Assembly: GCA_035559715.1 (NCBI GenBank)
Contig: DATMAW010000128.1
Coordinates: forward strand, 1-24,450
DNA from: JACQHC01 sp035559715
GTDB taxonomy: Bacteria > Gemmatimonadota > Gemmatimonadetes > Gemmatimonadales > GWC2-71-9
Length of the DNA stretch: 24,450 nt
Direction: 5' to 3'
Shown: one piece after another, positions 16,196 through 23,186 of the stretch
How the letters are laid out: each line of letters opens with the position of its first letter
How positions within the stretch are numbered: position 1 is the stretch's first letter
Position numbers and translations under genes: made by a program
Notes under the pieces: generated by a model
Databases searched by the model: none
Seen by the model: only the letters and a program-made list of their open reading frames with translations
Told to the model about the DNA's origin: nothing

Positions 16196-16687
16196 ATGAA
16201 ACGCGTCCTCTCACTCATCACCCTGCTCGCCGGGTGCACGGCGGGCAACCGCGAAAACACGGCCTCGTGCGGATTCGCGAGCATCGCCGCGGCATCCATG
16301 ATCATTAACTCGCTCGGGAACCTGAACCTCGTGGTCTCCGATGTCCCTCAAGATGTCCCGGGCGAGCTGCCGGCCAAAGTGGCGGGGCGCGGCACGGCAA
16401 AGGTCGTCGTCGCGCCGGGGCCCGACGGTCTCGTGATGGGATACGAGGGAGAAGGGTTCCCGGCCGTGCCGGGATTCGGCCTATTGCTGGTGGATGACTC
16501 GTCCGAGGTGGCGCGGGGCGTGATGATCTTCGAGCCGGAAGGACCCGGCGGTTATCCCAGGCTCGGCACCGTCTCGAGCGCCGCCAACAGCATTCCGCTG
16601 TATGGCTTGCGGGTGCACTGGCCCTCGCTCAACGCGCCGAAATGTCCCCTGTTCGCGCCCCCTGCCGCGGATTCAGGAGGCACCTAG
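16196..16687 (+). CDS. Small predicted lipoprotein of unknown function
   Basis: 163 aa. Classic lipoprotein signal: MKRVLSLITLLAGC with lipobox LAGC, cysteine at residue 14. It would be exported and lipid-anchored. The mature part is beta-rich with no domain I recognise; it has two further cysteines (near residues 25 and 150) that could form a disulfide in the periplasm, and a proline-rich C-terminus. ATG 16196 is preferred over the TTG at 16187; GGAAGG (16176-16181) lies 14 nt upstream, farther than usual. Divergent from the FmdB operon. No function can be inferred. Confidence 0.75.
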   Translation: MKRVLSLITLLAGCTAGNRENTASCGFASIAAASMIINSLGNLNLVVSDVPQDVPGELPAKVAGRGTAKVVVAPGPDGLVMGYEGEGFPAVPGFGLLLVDDSSEVARGVMIFEPEGPGGYPRLGTVSSAANSIPLYGLRVHWPSLNAPKCPLFAPPAADSGGT

Positions 16688-16700
16688 GACCAATCACAGA

Positions 16701-16740
16701 CGACGGCGGGCAATGCCAGGCGAACCCGGCGCCCGCGTCG
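16701..16740. terminator. Strong hairpin in the convergent gap
   Basis: GCGGGC (16706-16711) pairs with GCCCGC (16731-16736), extended by CGAC/GTCG beyond a one-base bulge and by GCC/GGC inside. It lies between two convergent genes (stops at 16687 and 16793) and could stop RNA polymerase from either side. It has no T-tract, so this is inference from position and base pairing. Confidence 0.3.
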
Positions 16741-16792
16741 CCGACGGATACCACCTCGCCCGTCATCGCCTGCGATCACCCATCCTGGCCTC

Positions 16793-17524
16793 CTAGTTAT
16801 CCAGCGGCCCGAATCGCATCTGATCGCTTACCTGCCGCAACAGCCGATCCGGCCCACCCACACCCGGGAAGAAGCACGAATCCGCCAGCCGGTTGAGCGC
16901 CACCCGAATCCGCTCGAACGCCTCCGCCAGCCGGTCGAATACGTCTTCCAGCCCGTATTGCTCGGCCAGCCGATGCTCGGCCGCGAGCTGGAAGCCACGC
17001 ACGCCCAGCGTCTCGTAATAGCGGAGATCCGGACCCCCGCTCTGCCGTCGAGCCGCGATGTAGTCCGGAAACACTCCGGCCAGCCACAGGCTGTAGTTCC
17101 CCAGATGCGCACGGAGCAAAAACCCGCGCCGCGCGTCGGCCACGTCCAGGTCGGCCACGATGTCCGTTACGTACGCGTACCGCGCATCGTCAATGGGAGC
17201 GATGCGATATGCTCGATCGCGCACGCCGAACTCGAGGAGCAACGCGCCCAGGTAATCGCTGAGCGTGGCGTCATCAATTCCCATGCGCCGCAGGTGATGG
17301 CGAACGGCTACGTAGAAATAGAGCGGCGCCGAAGGGGCCGCGAGCCCCGGCGCCGCGTGCAGTAGCTCGAAGAGCCCCTCCTCATCCAGCAGGCAGTCCG
17401 GACCAAGGTCTCGCACGCGCGCTTCGTAGTGGGCACGACGGTCCGCGCTGCCGCCGGAGAGGAGCGTGAGAACCAGATTCCGATCCGTCGGGCTGATGCG
17501 TTCCCGCACGTTGGCGAGGATCAT
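16793..17524 (-). CDS. Unrecognised 243-aa helical protein
   Basis: I do not recognise this family. The 243-aa protein looks soluble and almost entirely alpha-helical, with no signal peptide, membrane helix or nucleotide-binding motif. Notable stretches are SPTDRNLVLTLLSGG near the N-terminus, APLYFYVAVRHHLRRMGID, SDYLGALLLEFGVRDRAYR and LLRAHLGNYSLWLAGVFPDYI. The gene is very likely real: GGAGG (17535-17531) sits 6 nt before the ATG and a promoter-like pair lies just upstream. It is monocistronic and converges with the small lipoprotein gene. The regular His/Tyr/Trp content of the middle helices suggests a folded core, possibly with a cofactor, but nothing shows this. Confidence 0.85.
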   Translation of the reverse strand: MILANVRERISPTDRNLVLTLLSGGSADRRAHYEARVRDLGPDCLLDEEGLFELLHAAPGLAAPSAPLYFYVAVRHHLRRMGIDDATLSDYLGALLLEFGVRDRAYRIAPIDDARYAYVTDIVADLDVADARRGFLLRAHLGNYSLWLAGVFPDYIAARRQSGGPDLRYYETLGVRGFQLAAEHRLAEQYGLEDVFDRLAEAFERIRVALNRLADSCFFPGVGGPDRLLRQVSDQMRFGPLDN

Positions 17525-17559
17525 TCCAAGCCTCCATCGCTCTGGCTGCTGTAACCGTA

Positions 17560-17589
17560 ATTATGCAAACGCCGGGCCCCCGGATTCAA
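17560..17589 (-). promoter_or_regulatory. Promoter of the 243-aa protein gene
   Basis: TTGAAT (17589-17584, 4 of 6) and CATAAT (17565-17560, 5 of 6) are separated by 18 nt on the minus strand. A transcription start near 17553 would give a leader of about 28 nt containing the GGAGG ribosome-binding site. Confidence 0.6.
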
Positions 17590-17615
17590 CGTTCCCGCCT
17601 GTTATCCACCGGGAC

Positions 17616-17666
17616 CGGCGAGTGCTCGTGCGTTCCGCGAAGCGTGGTGACCGGGATCACTCGCCG
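17616..17666. repeat. 9-bp inverted repeat with nested CRP-like palindrome
   Basis: CGGCGAGTG (17616-17624) and CACTCGCCG (17658-17666) are perfect reverse complements 33 nt apart. Overlapping the right arm is GTGA-N6-TCAC (17647-17660), the layout of CRP/FNR-family binding sites. The region is the 253-bp divergent gap between the 243-aa gene and the glycosyltransferase gene. I found no convincing plus-strand promoter in it. Confidence 0.45.
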
Positions 17667-17777
17667 TTGGGCGACCCTTTACCAGCCGCACGGCCCTCCG
17701 CCATCTTGCAGGCCGACACCGGCCACCCCGATGCCATCGGCCAACGGCTGGACCACTGCACGTAACCCACGAGCGGA

Positions 17778-18530
17778 GTGGCGTCGTTGATCTACGTCTG
17801 CACGCACGTCAACAACAGCGGGTCCACCGTGGGACTCTTCCTCTGGAAGGTGCGGCACGTGTTCACGGCCTTCCCGCGGGAGTACCACTTGCTGGTGGCC
17901 GACGATGGCTCGAACGACGCCACGCGCGAGGTGTTGGATCTGTATCAACGCGTCCTGCCGCTCACCGTGTTGCGGAGCGAGACCGCACGAGGGTACGCGG
18001 CGCAGCTGGATCTGCTGCTGCGAGACGCCTTGCGGCGCACGGATCGCCCCAAACGGGACTGCGCCGTCGCCATCCGCCCGGATTTCTCCATCCCGGCCGA
18101 CGCGCTGCCGGACATCGTGCGCCGGGTCGAATCCGGCGCCGACCTCGTCGTGGGGGAATCGGCCGACGGCGATCGCTCACTCGTGCGGCGATTGGTTCGG
18201 AAGAACGCCGCGTGGTTGCTCCGGCCCGGCGTGCGCGTGCCGGGCGTCCGCGACTTCGTGTCCGGCTGCTTCGCTGTCCGGCTTTCGACGTTGCGCGCGT
18301 GCCTGCGCGAGCGTGCGTGCCTCCTCGACACCGACGGCTGGCCCGCCAACGCCGAACTGATCGCCCGCGCCGCCGCCGCCGCGCGACAGATTGCCGTGCT
18401 CAGGCTTCCACCGGGCCTTCGGCCCGCCGACACCGCACCCGGCGGGCTCACCCTAGCGCTCTCGCTGTACCGCACCGGGAGGCGCCTCAACATCCCGGCG
18501 CCGGCCGCACTGATTGAGCGAGCATCGTGA
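17778..18530 (+). CDS. GT2-like family glycosyltransferase
   Basis: 250 aa single-domain protein with the GT-A fold pattern. YHLLVADDGSNDATREVL (about 36-53) is the nucleotide-sugar binding DDGSxD motif of family 2, and RRVESGADLVVGES (115-128) follows the usual G-A-D-x-V-x-G pattern. GWPANAELIARAA is the acceptor-side E-L-x-x-R-A segment. At the DxD position the sequence reads R100-P-D102, so the first metal-binding aspartate is replaced by arginine. There is no membrane segment. GTG 17778 is the annotated start; TTG 17787 is preceded at 8 nt by GGAG (17775-17778) and may be the true one. The stop overlaps the start of the DUF3108 gene (TGATG). Confidence 0.8.
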   Translation: MASLIYVCTHVNNSGSTVGLFLWKVRHVFTAFPREYHLLVADDGSNDATREVLDLYQRVLPLTVLRSETARGYAAQLDLLLRDALRRTDRPKRDCAVAIRPDFSIPADALPDIVRRVESGADLVVGESADGDRSLVRRLVRKNAAWLLRPGVRVPGVRDFVSGCFAVRLSTLRACLRERACLLDTDGWPANAELIARAAAAARQIAVLRLPPGLRPADTAPGGLTLALSLYRTGRRLNIPAPAALIERAS

Positions 18531-19300
18531 TGCGCTTGCTCAGGTGCGTTGTCGTGATCGCGACAACCTGGGCCGCCCCGACGATGGGTCAAGGCACGCC
18601 GGACACGCTCCGGCTGCTCGAACGCTTCCCTGTGGGCGAGTTGCTGCGATACGATGCGCGGTTCGGCTTCATCACCGTGGGCCACGCGGCAATGGAAGTG
18701 GCTGGAGTGGACACGGTTCGCGGCGTCCCCACCCTCCAGTTCGCTTTCACCCTCCAGGGAGGAACGCTGTTCTTCCGCCTCAACAACCGGATGCAATCTT
18801 GGGTCGGCCTCACCGATTTCGCCTCGCGGCGCTTCCGTCAGGATTTCGACGAGATGGGCAAGCGCCGGCAGGCCCGCTTCGAGATCTACCCGGACTCCGG
18901 CTTCTACCGGGATCTCGTAGCCGATACGCTGCTGCCGACGTCACCGGACCCGCTGGACGACGCCGCCTTCTTCTACTTCGTCCGCACGGTGCCGCTCGAG
19001 CCGGGACGGCGGTACGAGTTCAACCGGTACTTCCGACCAGATCGCAATCCGGTGGTGCTGGAGGTGCTCGAGCGCGACACCGTTGACGTGCCGGCGGGCC
19101 GCTTCCCGACGGTCGTGGTCCGCCCAACCGTGAAGGGACGGGGCATTCTGGCCGAGGCGCAGAATCCCCGCATGTGGCTGTCGGACGACGACCGGCGCAT
19201 CATGGTGCAGCTCAAGTCCAGCTTCCCGTTCGGGACGATTACGCTGCGGCTCACGGATACGGAGTTCGCGCCGCCGCGGGACTCGGGTGAGGCCAGATGA
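18530..19300 (+). CDS. DUF3108 domain protein, exported
   Basis: 256 aa. Cleavable signal peptide MRLLRCVVVIATTWAAPTMG, with cleavage likely near MGQG. The mature protein has the DUF3108 layout: FPVGELLRYDARFGFITVGHAAMEV, then RMQSWVGLTDFASRRFRQDF, FFYFVRTVPLEPGRRYEF and a closing LSDDDRRIMVQLKSSFPFGTITLRL. Proteins of this family are predicted envelope beta proteins of unknown biochemical role, sometimes near lipoprotein or glycan genes. ATG 18530 shares one base with the upstream stop, and the 3' end overlaps the next gene as ATGA. Genes on both sides are therefore translationally coupled to it, suggesting a common envelope function. Confidence 0.85.
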   Translation: MRLLRCVVVIATTWAAPTMGQGTPDTLRLLERFPVGELLRYDARFGFITVGHAAMEVAGVDTVRGVPTLQFAFTLQGGTLFFRLNNRMQSWVGLTDFASRRFRQDFDEMGKRRQARFEIYPDSGFYRDLVADTLLPTSPDPLDDAAFFYFVRTVPLEPGRRYEFNRYFRPDRNPVVLEVLERDTVDVPAGRFPTVVVRPTVKGRGILAEAQNPRMWLSDDDRRIMVQLKSSFPFGTITLRLTDTEFAPPRDSGEAR

Positions 19301-19734
19301 CCCGCGCGGCCGCGGCGTTGATCGTCGCATGCGCGAGCGGGGGCTGCACGCGAGCCGCCCCGGTCCCCGCCACGGGGCCCACGACCCTGGAAACCGGCGC
19401 CGTGCGTGACGTCATCGCGGCCGCGCTTGCAGCCGACGCGGCCATGCAGGATGCGGATTCCCTCTACCTGGTGGGCGCGAGCGTGATCGCCGACGGTCAG
19501 ACGCGGATCGGGCCGCCCCGCTTCGCCGGCATCCGGTCCCGGGGCCGCGCCAACATCTCCGCCAGCGCAATCGAGATCACCGGCGTCCTGGCGTGGGCGT
19601 CCGTGGAGTACCGCTGGGGGGGCGAGGCGGGAGGTGCCGGAGTCGGGCGCGCCACCCTGGTCCTCGAGCGACTGGGAGGCGCATGGCGCATCAAGCACGT
19701 GCACTCGAGCACCGCGCGACCGCCGGGCGGCTGA
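19297..19734 (+). CDS. SnoaL/NTF2-like exported protein
   Basis: 145 aa. The hydrophobic N-terminus (AAAALIVACAS) has a short lipobox-like IVAC (Cys12); Cys17 is a less standard alternative, so lipid attachment is probable but not certain. The remainder fits an NTF2/SnoaL-like cone fold: VIAAALAADAAMQDAD is helix 1, and the last strands GRATLVLERLGGAWRIKHVHSS match the closing G-x-W-x-I-x-H-x-H pattern of the family. The family includes enzymes and many non-catalytic binding proteins, so no reaction can be assigned. The start overlaps the preceding stop codon (ATGA). It is the last gene of the glycosyltransferase-DUF3108 operon. Confidence 0.75.
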   Translation: MTRAAAALIVACASGGCTRAAPVPATGPTTLETGAVRDVIAAALAADAAMQDADSLYLVGASVIADGQTRIGPPRFAGIRSRGRANISASAIEITGVLAWASVEYRWGGEAGGAGVGRATLVLERLGGAWRIKHVHSSTARPPGG

Positions 19735-19755
19735 GCGGCGCCCGGCACCACCGGC

Positions 19756-19974
19756 TCAGGCGGCGGGGCGATTCCCGGTAATCATCTCGCGCACTCGGCG
19801 GGCCGTGTCCGGGCTGATAAGTTTGAGCGCGAGGTAAAACACGAAGCCGATCGCGGCCAGCCACAGCAGGCTCATCAGCAGCCCGAACGCGAGCCCGAGT
19901 AGCCCGAACAACAGCTTGAGGGCAATGAAGCCCGCGATCGCGAGAACCGCGTATCCCAGCAGCGTGCGCAGCAT
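19756..19974 (-). CDS. Small membrane protein with two predicted helices
   Basis: 72 aa. Two hydrophobic segments cover about residues 5-50 (GYAVLAIAGFIALKLLFGLL and SLLWLAAIGFVFYLALKLI), followed by a basic cytosolic-type tail ISPDTARRVREMITGNRPAA. No family is recognised. The start is well supported: GGAG lies 8 nt before the ATG, with a promoter-like pair further upstream. The gene faces away from the glycine oxidase gene and ends 21 bp from the stop of the SnoaL-like gene. Confidence 0.8.
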   Translation of the reverse strand: MLRTLLGYAVLAIAGFIALKLLFGLLGLAFGLLMSLLWLAAIGFVFYLALKLISPDTARRVREMITGNRPAA

Positions 19975-20013
19975 GTGGACACTCCGGAAGCTTGAGTCTG
20001 TGAAAACTGTACG

Positions 20014-20042
20014 AAGCTACGGACCTTCGAGTTTCGTCACAA
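20014..20042 (-). promoter_or_regulatory. Candidate promoter of the small membrane protein gene
   Basis: TTGTGA (20042-20037) and TAGCTT (20019-20014) are spaced by 17 nt on the minus strand. The predicted start near 20007 gives a leader of about 33 nt with a GGAG ribosome-binding site. Confidence 0.45.
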
Positions 20043-20051
20043 CGGCCGGGT

Positions 20052-21161
20052 ATGGGCGCGCCTGACGTCCTGATTGCCGGCGCGGGCGTCGTGGGCGCCG
20101 CGTGCGCCCGCGCACTCGCGGCTCGCGGGCTCTCGGTGGCCCTGCTGGATGCCGGGCTCGAACAAGGTCCGGCCACGCCCGCATCGGCCGGCATGCTTCC
20201 GCCCCTGGTGGAGGCACGCCCGGACGACCCGTTACTCGGCCTCTCCGTTCGCGCCCGCGATCTCTACCGAGACCTGGTCCCGGCGCTCGCCGCTGAGACC
20301 GGCGTGCGGGTGGGCCTTTGGACGGAGGGCATCCTCCAGGTGGCCTTCACGGACGCCGACGCGGATCGCCTCAAGGACGGCGTTGCCTGGCAACGCCAGC
20401 AGGGCTACCACGCGGAGTGGCTCAGCGCCGATGAGCTTCACCGCCACGCTCGGGGAATCTCTCCCGAGGCGCTGGGCGCCGCCCTCGCGGCCGAAGACGG
20501 CGCGCTGGATCCCGTGGCGTTGCACGACGCCCTCCTCAAGTCGGCAATCGCCAGGGGAGCCACATTCGCCCGTGGGACGGCGGTGGAAGGCCTGGTGATC
20601 GAGAACGGCAAGGTCACCGCCGTCAGAACACCGTCGGGCATGCGCGCGGCGGGCGCCGTTCTCATCAGCGCCGGATGTTGGTCCGGCAAGATCGGTGGTC
20701 TCCCGCGGCCTTTGTCCGTTGAGCCCGTGCGCGGCCAGATGGCCGTGCTTCCCTGGCCCGAGGGTGCTGCTCCGGCTGTGGTGTACGGCGGTGGCGGCTA
20801 CGTCGTCCATCGTGAGGGCGAGGCGGTCGCGGGCGCCACGGTGGAGTTCGCCGGCTTCGATCCCTCGCCCACGGAGAGCGGTATCGCACAAGTCCTGGGT
20901 GCGGCTCGCCGACTGTATCCGGCCCTCGATCGCGCACAGCCTACCCGCCGAGTGGCGGGCCTGAGACCCGGAACGCCAGATGGACGCCCGTTCGTGGGCC
21001 CCGACTCGACAATCCCCAACTTGTGGTATGCCTCGGGGCACGGGCGTCACGGCATCCTGCTCGCGGCCATCACCGGCGAGATCATCGCCCAGCTGTGGGC
21101 CGGCGAGCCCGTGGAGTTCGACCTCTCCCCCCTCGATCCCGGACGGTTCTGGAACTACTGA
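20052..21161 (+). CDS. thiO: FAD-dependent glycine oxidase-like protein (ThiO type)
   Basis: 369 aa, the usual length of ThiO/glycine oxidase and of the D-amino-acid oxidase-like superfamily. N-terminal dinucleotide-binding motif GAGVVGAACARALAARG (10-26). The end carries GLRPGTPDGRPFVGP (Arg305, probable substrate carboxylate binder by analogy with bacterial glycine oxidase) and WYASGHGRHGILLAAITGEI, the FAD-binding C-terminal signature. Predicted reaction: oxidative deamination of glycine or a similar amine to an imine with H2O2, used in thiamin thiazole synthesis when genes such as thiG and thiS are present. They are not nearby, so a different amino-acid substrate is possible. ATG 20052 has no clear ribosome-binding site. 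Confidence 0.8.
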   Translation: MGAPDVLIAGAGVVGAACARALAARGLSVALLDAGLEQGPATPASAGMLPPLVEARPDDPLLGLSVRARDLYRDLVPALAAETGVRVGLWTEGILQVAFTDADADRLKDGVAWQRQQGYHAEWLSADELHRHARGISPEALGAALAAEDGALDPVALHDALLKSAIARGATFARGTAVEGLVIENGKVTAVRTPSGMRAAGAVLISAGCWSGKIGGLPRPLSVEPVRGQMAVLPWPEGAAPAVVYGGGGYVVHREGEAVAGATVEFAGFDPSPTESGIAQVLGAARRLYPALDRAQPTRRVAGLRPGTPDGRPFVGPDSTIPNLWYASGHGRHGILLAAITGEIIAQLWAGEPVEFDLSPLDPGRFWNY

Positions 21162-21175
21162 GCCCGACGGCCGGT

Positions 21176-21215
21176 TCAACCGTCTGGTTGACATCGGTGT
21201 TCGCCGCGCTAGTCG
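21176..21215 (+). promoter_or_regulatory. lipA promoter region with overlapping inverted repeat
   Basis: Perfect TTGACA (21188-21193) with TAGTCG (21210-21215) 16 nt downstream; the -10 is weak. TCAACC (21176-21181) and GGTTGA (21186-21191) form a perfect 6-bp inverted repeat with a 4-nt spacer, overlapping the -35. A further GGTT at 21173-21176 extends the half-site pattern. This arrangement could be a repressor operator. Confidence 0.45.
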
Positions 21216-21233
21216 CGCGCCGTTGCCGGGGCT

Positions 21234-22169
21234 ATGTTTCGACCGCTCATGGACCTAGTGCAGTTAACCGTTGCGGGGCGCCCCTCCCAGCGCACCGCCC
21301 CTGCGACTCCCGTTCGTAAGCCACCGTGGCTCAAGGTTCGGGCTCCGGGCGGCCCGACGTACGTCGAGGTGCGGCGTCTGATGCGGGATCTGGCGCTTCA
21401 CACGGTGTGCGAGGAAGCGCACTGTCCCAACATCGGCGAGTGCTGGGAGCATCGCGCAGCGACGTTTATGGTGCTGGGCGACGTGTGCACGAGGAACTGC
21501 GCGTACTGCGCGGTGGCGCACGGCACGCCGGCGCCGTACGACCCCGACGAGCCACGCCGTCTGGCCGAGGCCGTGGCCAAGCTCGGCCTGCAACACGTGG
21601 TCATTACGAGCGTGGACCGGGACGACCTGCCCAATGGCGGGGCCGAGATCTTCGCGCGCTGCGTGATCGAGATCCGCCAGCGGCTGCCGGAGACGTCCAT
21701 CGAGGTTCTGATTCCCGACTTCAAGGGCTCGGATGAAGCTTTGGCCATCGTCGTCGAGGCGGAGCCTGACATCCTGAACCACAATCTCGAGACCATTGAA
21801 CGGTTGTACCGGATCGCGCGTCCCGGCGGCCGATACGACCGAGCCCTGCGCCTGCTCGCGCGGGCCAAGGAGATGGCGCCAGGCTCCCTGACGAAGTCCG
21901 GCGTCATCTGCGGGCTGGGCGAGGAGTGGGACGAGCTGCTCACCGCCCTGCGCGACCTCCGCGCGCAGGGTGTGGACATCATCACGCTCGGACAGTACCT
22001 GCGGCCCTCCGCGCAACATCTCCCGGTGGCGCGGTACTACACGCCCCAGGAGTTCGCCGAGTTGAAGCGCGAAGGACTCCGCATGGGGTTCCGCCACGTC
22101 GAGGCCGGACCGCTGGTGCGATCGTCCTATCACGCCTGGGAACAGGCGCAGCAGGCGGCGATCCGATGA
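21234..22169 (+). CDS. lipA: Lipoyl synthase
   Basis: 311 aa radical-SAM enzyme that inserts two sulfur atoms into octanoyl groups bound to GcvH or E2 subunits. All cysteines are in place: the auxiliary [4Fe-4S] motif CEEAHCPNIGEC (Cys59, Cys64, Cys70), the radical-SAM motif CTRNCAYC (Cys85, Cys89, Cys92), and the C-terminal RSSYH (296-300) whose serine ligates the auxiliary cluster. GAEIFARCVIEIRQ, VLIPDFKG and NHNLETIERLY are typical. ATG 21234 is used; ATG 21249 is a close alternative. The stop codon overlaps the pdhA ATG (ATGA), tying cofactor synthesis to the pyruvate dehydrogenase genes. Confidence 0.97.
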   Translation: MFRPLMDLVQLTVAGRPSQRTAPATPVRKPPWLKVRAPGGPTYVEVRRLMRDLALHTVCEEAHCPNIGECWEHRAATFMVLGDVCTRNCAYCAVAHGTPAPYDPDEPRRLAEAVAKLGLQHVVITSVDRDDLPNGGAEIFARCVIEIRQRLPETSIEVLIPDFKGSDEALAIVVEAEPDILNHNLETIERLYRIARPGGRYDRALRLLARAKEMAPGSLTKSGVICGLGEEWDELLTALRDLRAQGVDIITLGQYLRPSAQHLPVARYYTPQEFAELKREGLRMGFRHVEAGPLVRSSYHAWEQAQQAAIR

Positions 22170-23182
22170 GTGCCGTGAAGCCGGCGGCGCCAGCGCCCGC
22201 TCGCGGAGCGCTCGATCCGTCGCGCCGCGCGTTCTATCACGAGCTGCTGCGGCACATGCTGCTGGTTCGCTACTTCGAAGAAAAGGCCGGCGAAGCGTAC
22301 GCGCAGGGGAGCATCGGCGGGTTCTGCCATCTCTACATCGGCCAGGAAGCCGTCGCGGTGGGCTCGCTCGCGGCGCTGCGGCCGGACGACTACGTGTTCG
22401 CCGGGTACCGGGAGCACGCCCATGCCCTGGTGCGCGGCACGAGCGCGCGCGCCGTGATGGCGGAGTTGTTTGGCAAGGCCACCGGGTGCTCCCGCGGCAA
22501 GGGCGGCTCGATGCATTTGTTCGACGTGGAGCGCAACTTCCTGGGCGGGCACGCGATCGTGGGCTCCCATATCCCGCTCGCGGCCGGGGCGGCATTCGCG
22601 TGCAAGTACCGCGGCACGGACCAGGTGAGCGTGTGTTACTTCGGCGAGGCAGCCGCCAACATCGGGGCGTTCCACGAGACGCTCAACATGGCGGCGCTGT
22701 GGAAGCTCCCGGGCATCTTCATTTGCGAGAACAACCGTTACGGTATGGGCACGGCCCTGGAGCGGGCGTCCGCCGTGTACGACATCTACCAGCGGGCGTG
22801 CGCGTACCACATGGCGGCCGAGACCGTGGACGGCATGGACGTGCTGGCCATGTACGAGGCGACGCGACGGGCGGTGGAACGCGCGCGTGCAGAGCAGCTC
22901 CCCACGCTCATCGAGGCCCGAACGTACCGCTACATGGGACACTCCATGGCAGATCCCATTCACGGCCATTATCGCACCAAGGAGGAGCTGGAGGAGCAGA
23001 AGCAGCGAGACCCGATTGCCGCTCTCCGCGCGCGGCTGCAGGAGGCGGACCTGCTGACCGACGCGCAGTACGCCGAAATGGAACGAGGGGTGCACGCGGA
23101 AGTGGACGATGCGCTCGCTTTCGCTGCGCAGAGCCCGGACCCGGAGCCCGCCGAGCTGTACGCCGACGTGTATCAGGAGTGA
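22166..23182 (+). CDS. pdhA: Pyruvate dehydrogenase E1 component, alpha subunit
   Basis: 338 aa. Thiamin-diphosphate-dependent E1 alpha, which with the beta subunit decarboxylates pyruvate and acetylates lipoyl-E2. Recognisable parts are FCHLYIGQEAVAVG, GCSRGKGGSMHLF, GGHAIVGSHIPLAAG, the TPP segment FGEAAANIGAFHETLNMAALW ending in CENNRYGMGT, and TYRYMGHSMADP. The usual GDG of the TPP motif reads G-E-A here (Glu161 for the Mg-binding Asp), while the paired Asn (Asn189-Asn190) remains. Start ATG 22166 overlaps the lipA stop. The beta subunit follows 4 nt after the stop. Branched-chain 2-oxoacid E1 is an alternative, but the sequence reads like pyruvate E1 of the human type. Confidence 0.94.
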   Translation: MSAVKPAAPAPARGALDPSRRAFYHELLRHMLLVRYFEEKAGEAYAQGSIGGFCHLYIGQEAVAVGSLAALRPDDYVFAGYREHAHALVRGTSARAVMAELFGKATGCSRGKGGSMHLFDVERNFLGGHAIVGSHIPLAAGAAFACKYRGTDQVSVCYFGEAAANIGAFHETLNMAALWKLPGIFICENNRYGMGTALERASAVYDIYQRACAYHMAAETVDGMDVLAMYEATRRAVERARAEQLPTLIEARTYRYMGHSMADPIHGHYRTKEELEEQKQRDPIAALRARLQEADLLTDAQYAEMERGVHAEVDDALAFAAQSPDPEPAELYADVYQE

Positions 23183-23186
23183 CGGC

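Noticed and set aside
17602..17610. TTATCCACC, one mismatch from a DnaA box
   Set aside because: A single site with no cluster, no AT-rich unwinding region and no replication genes nearby; likely chance.
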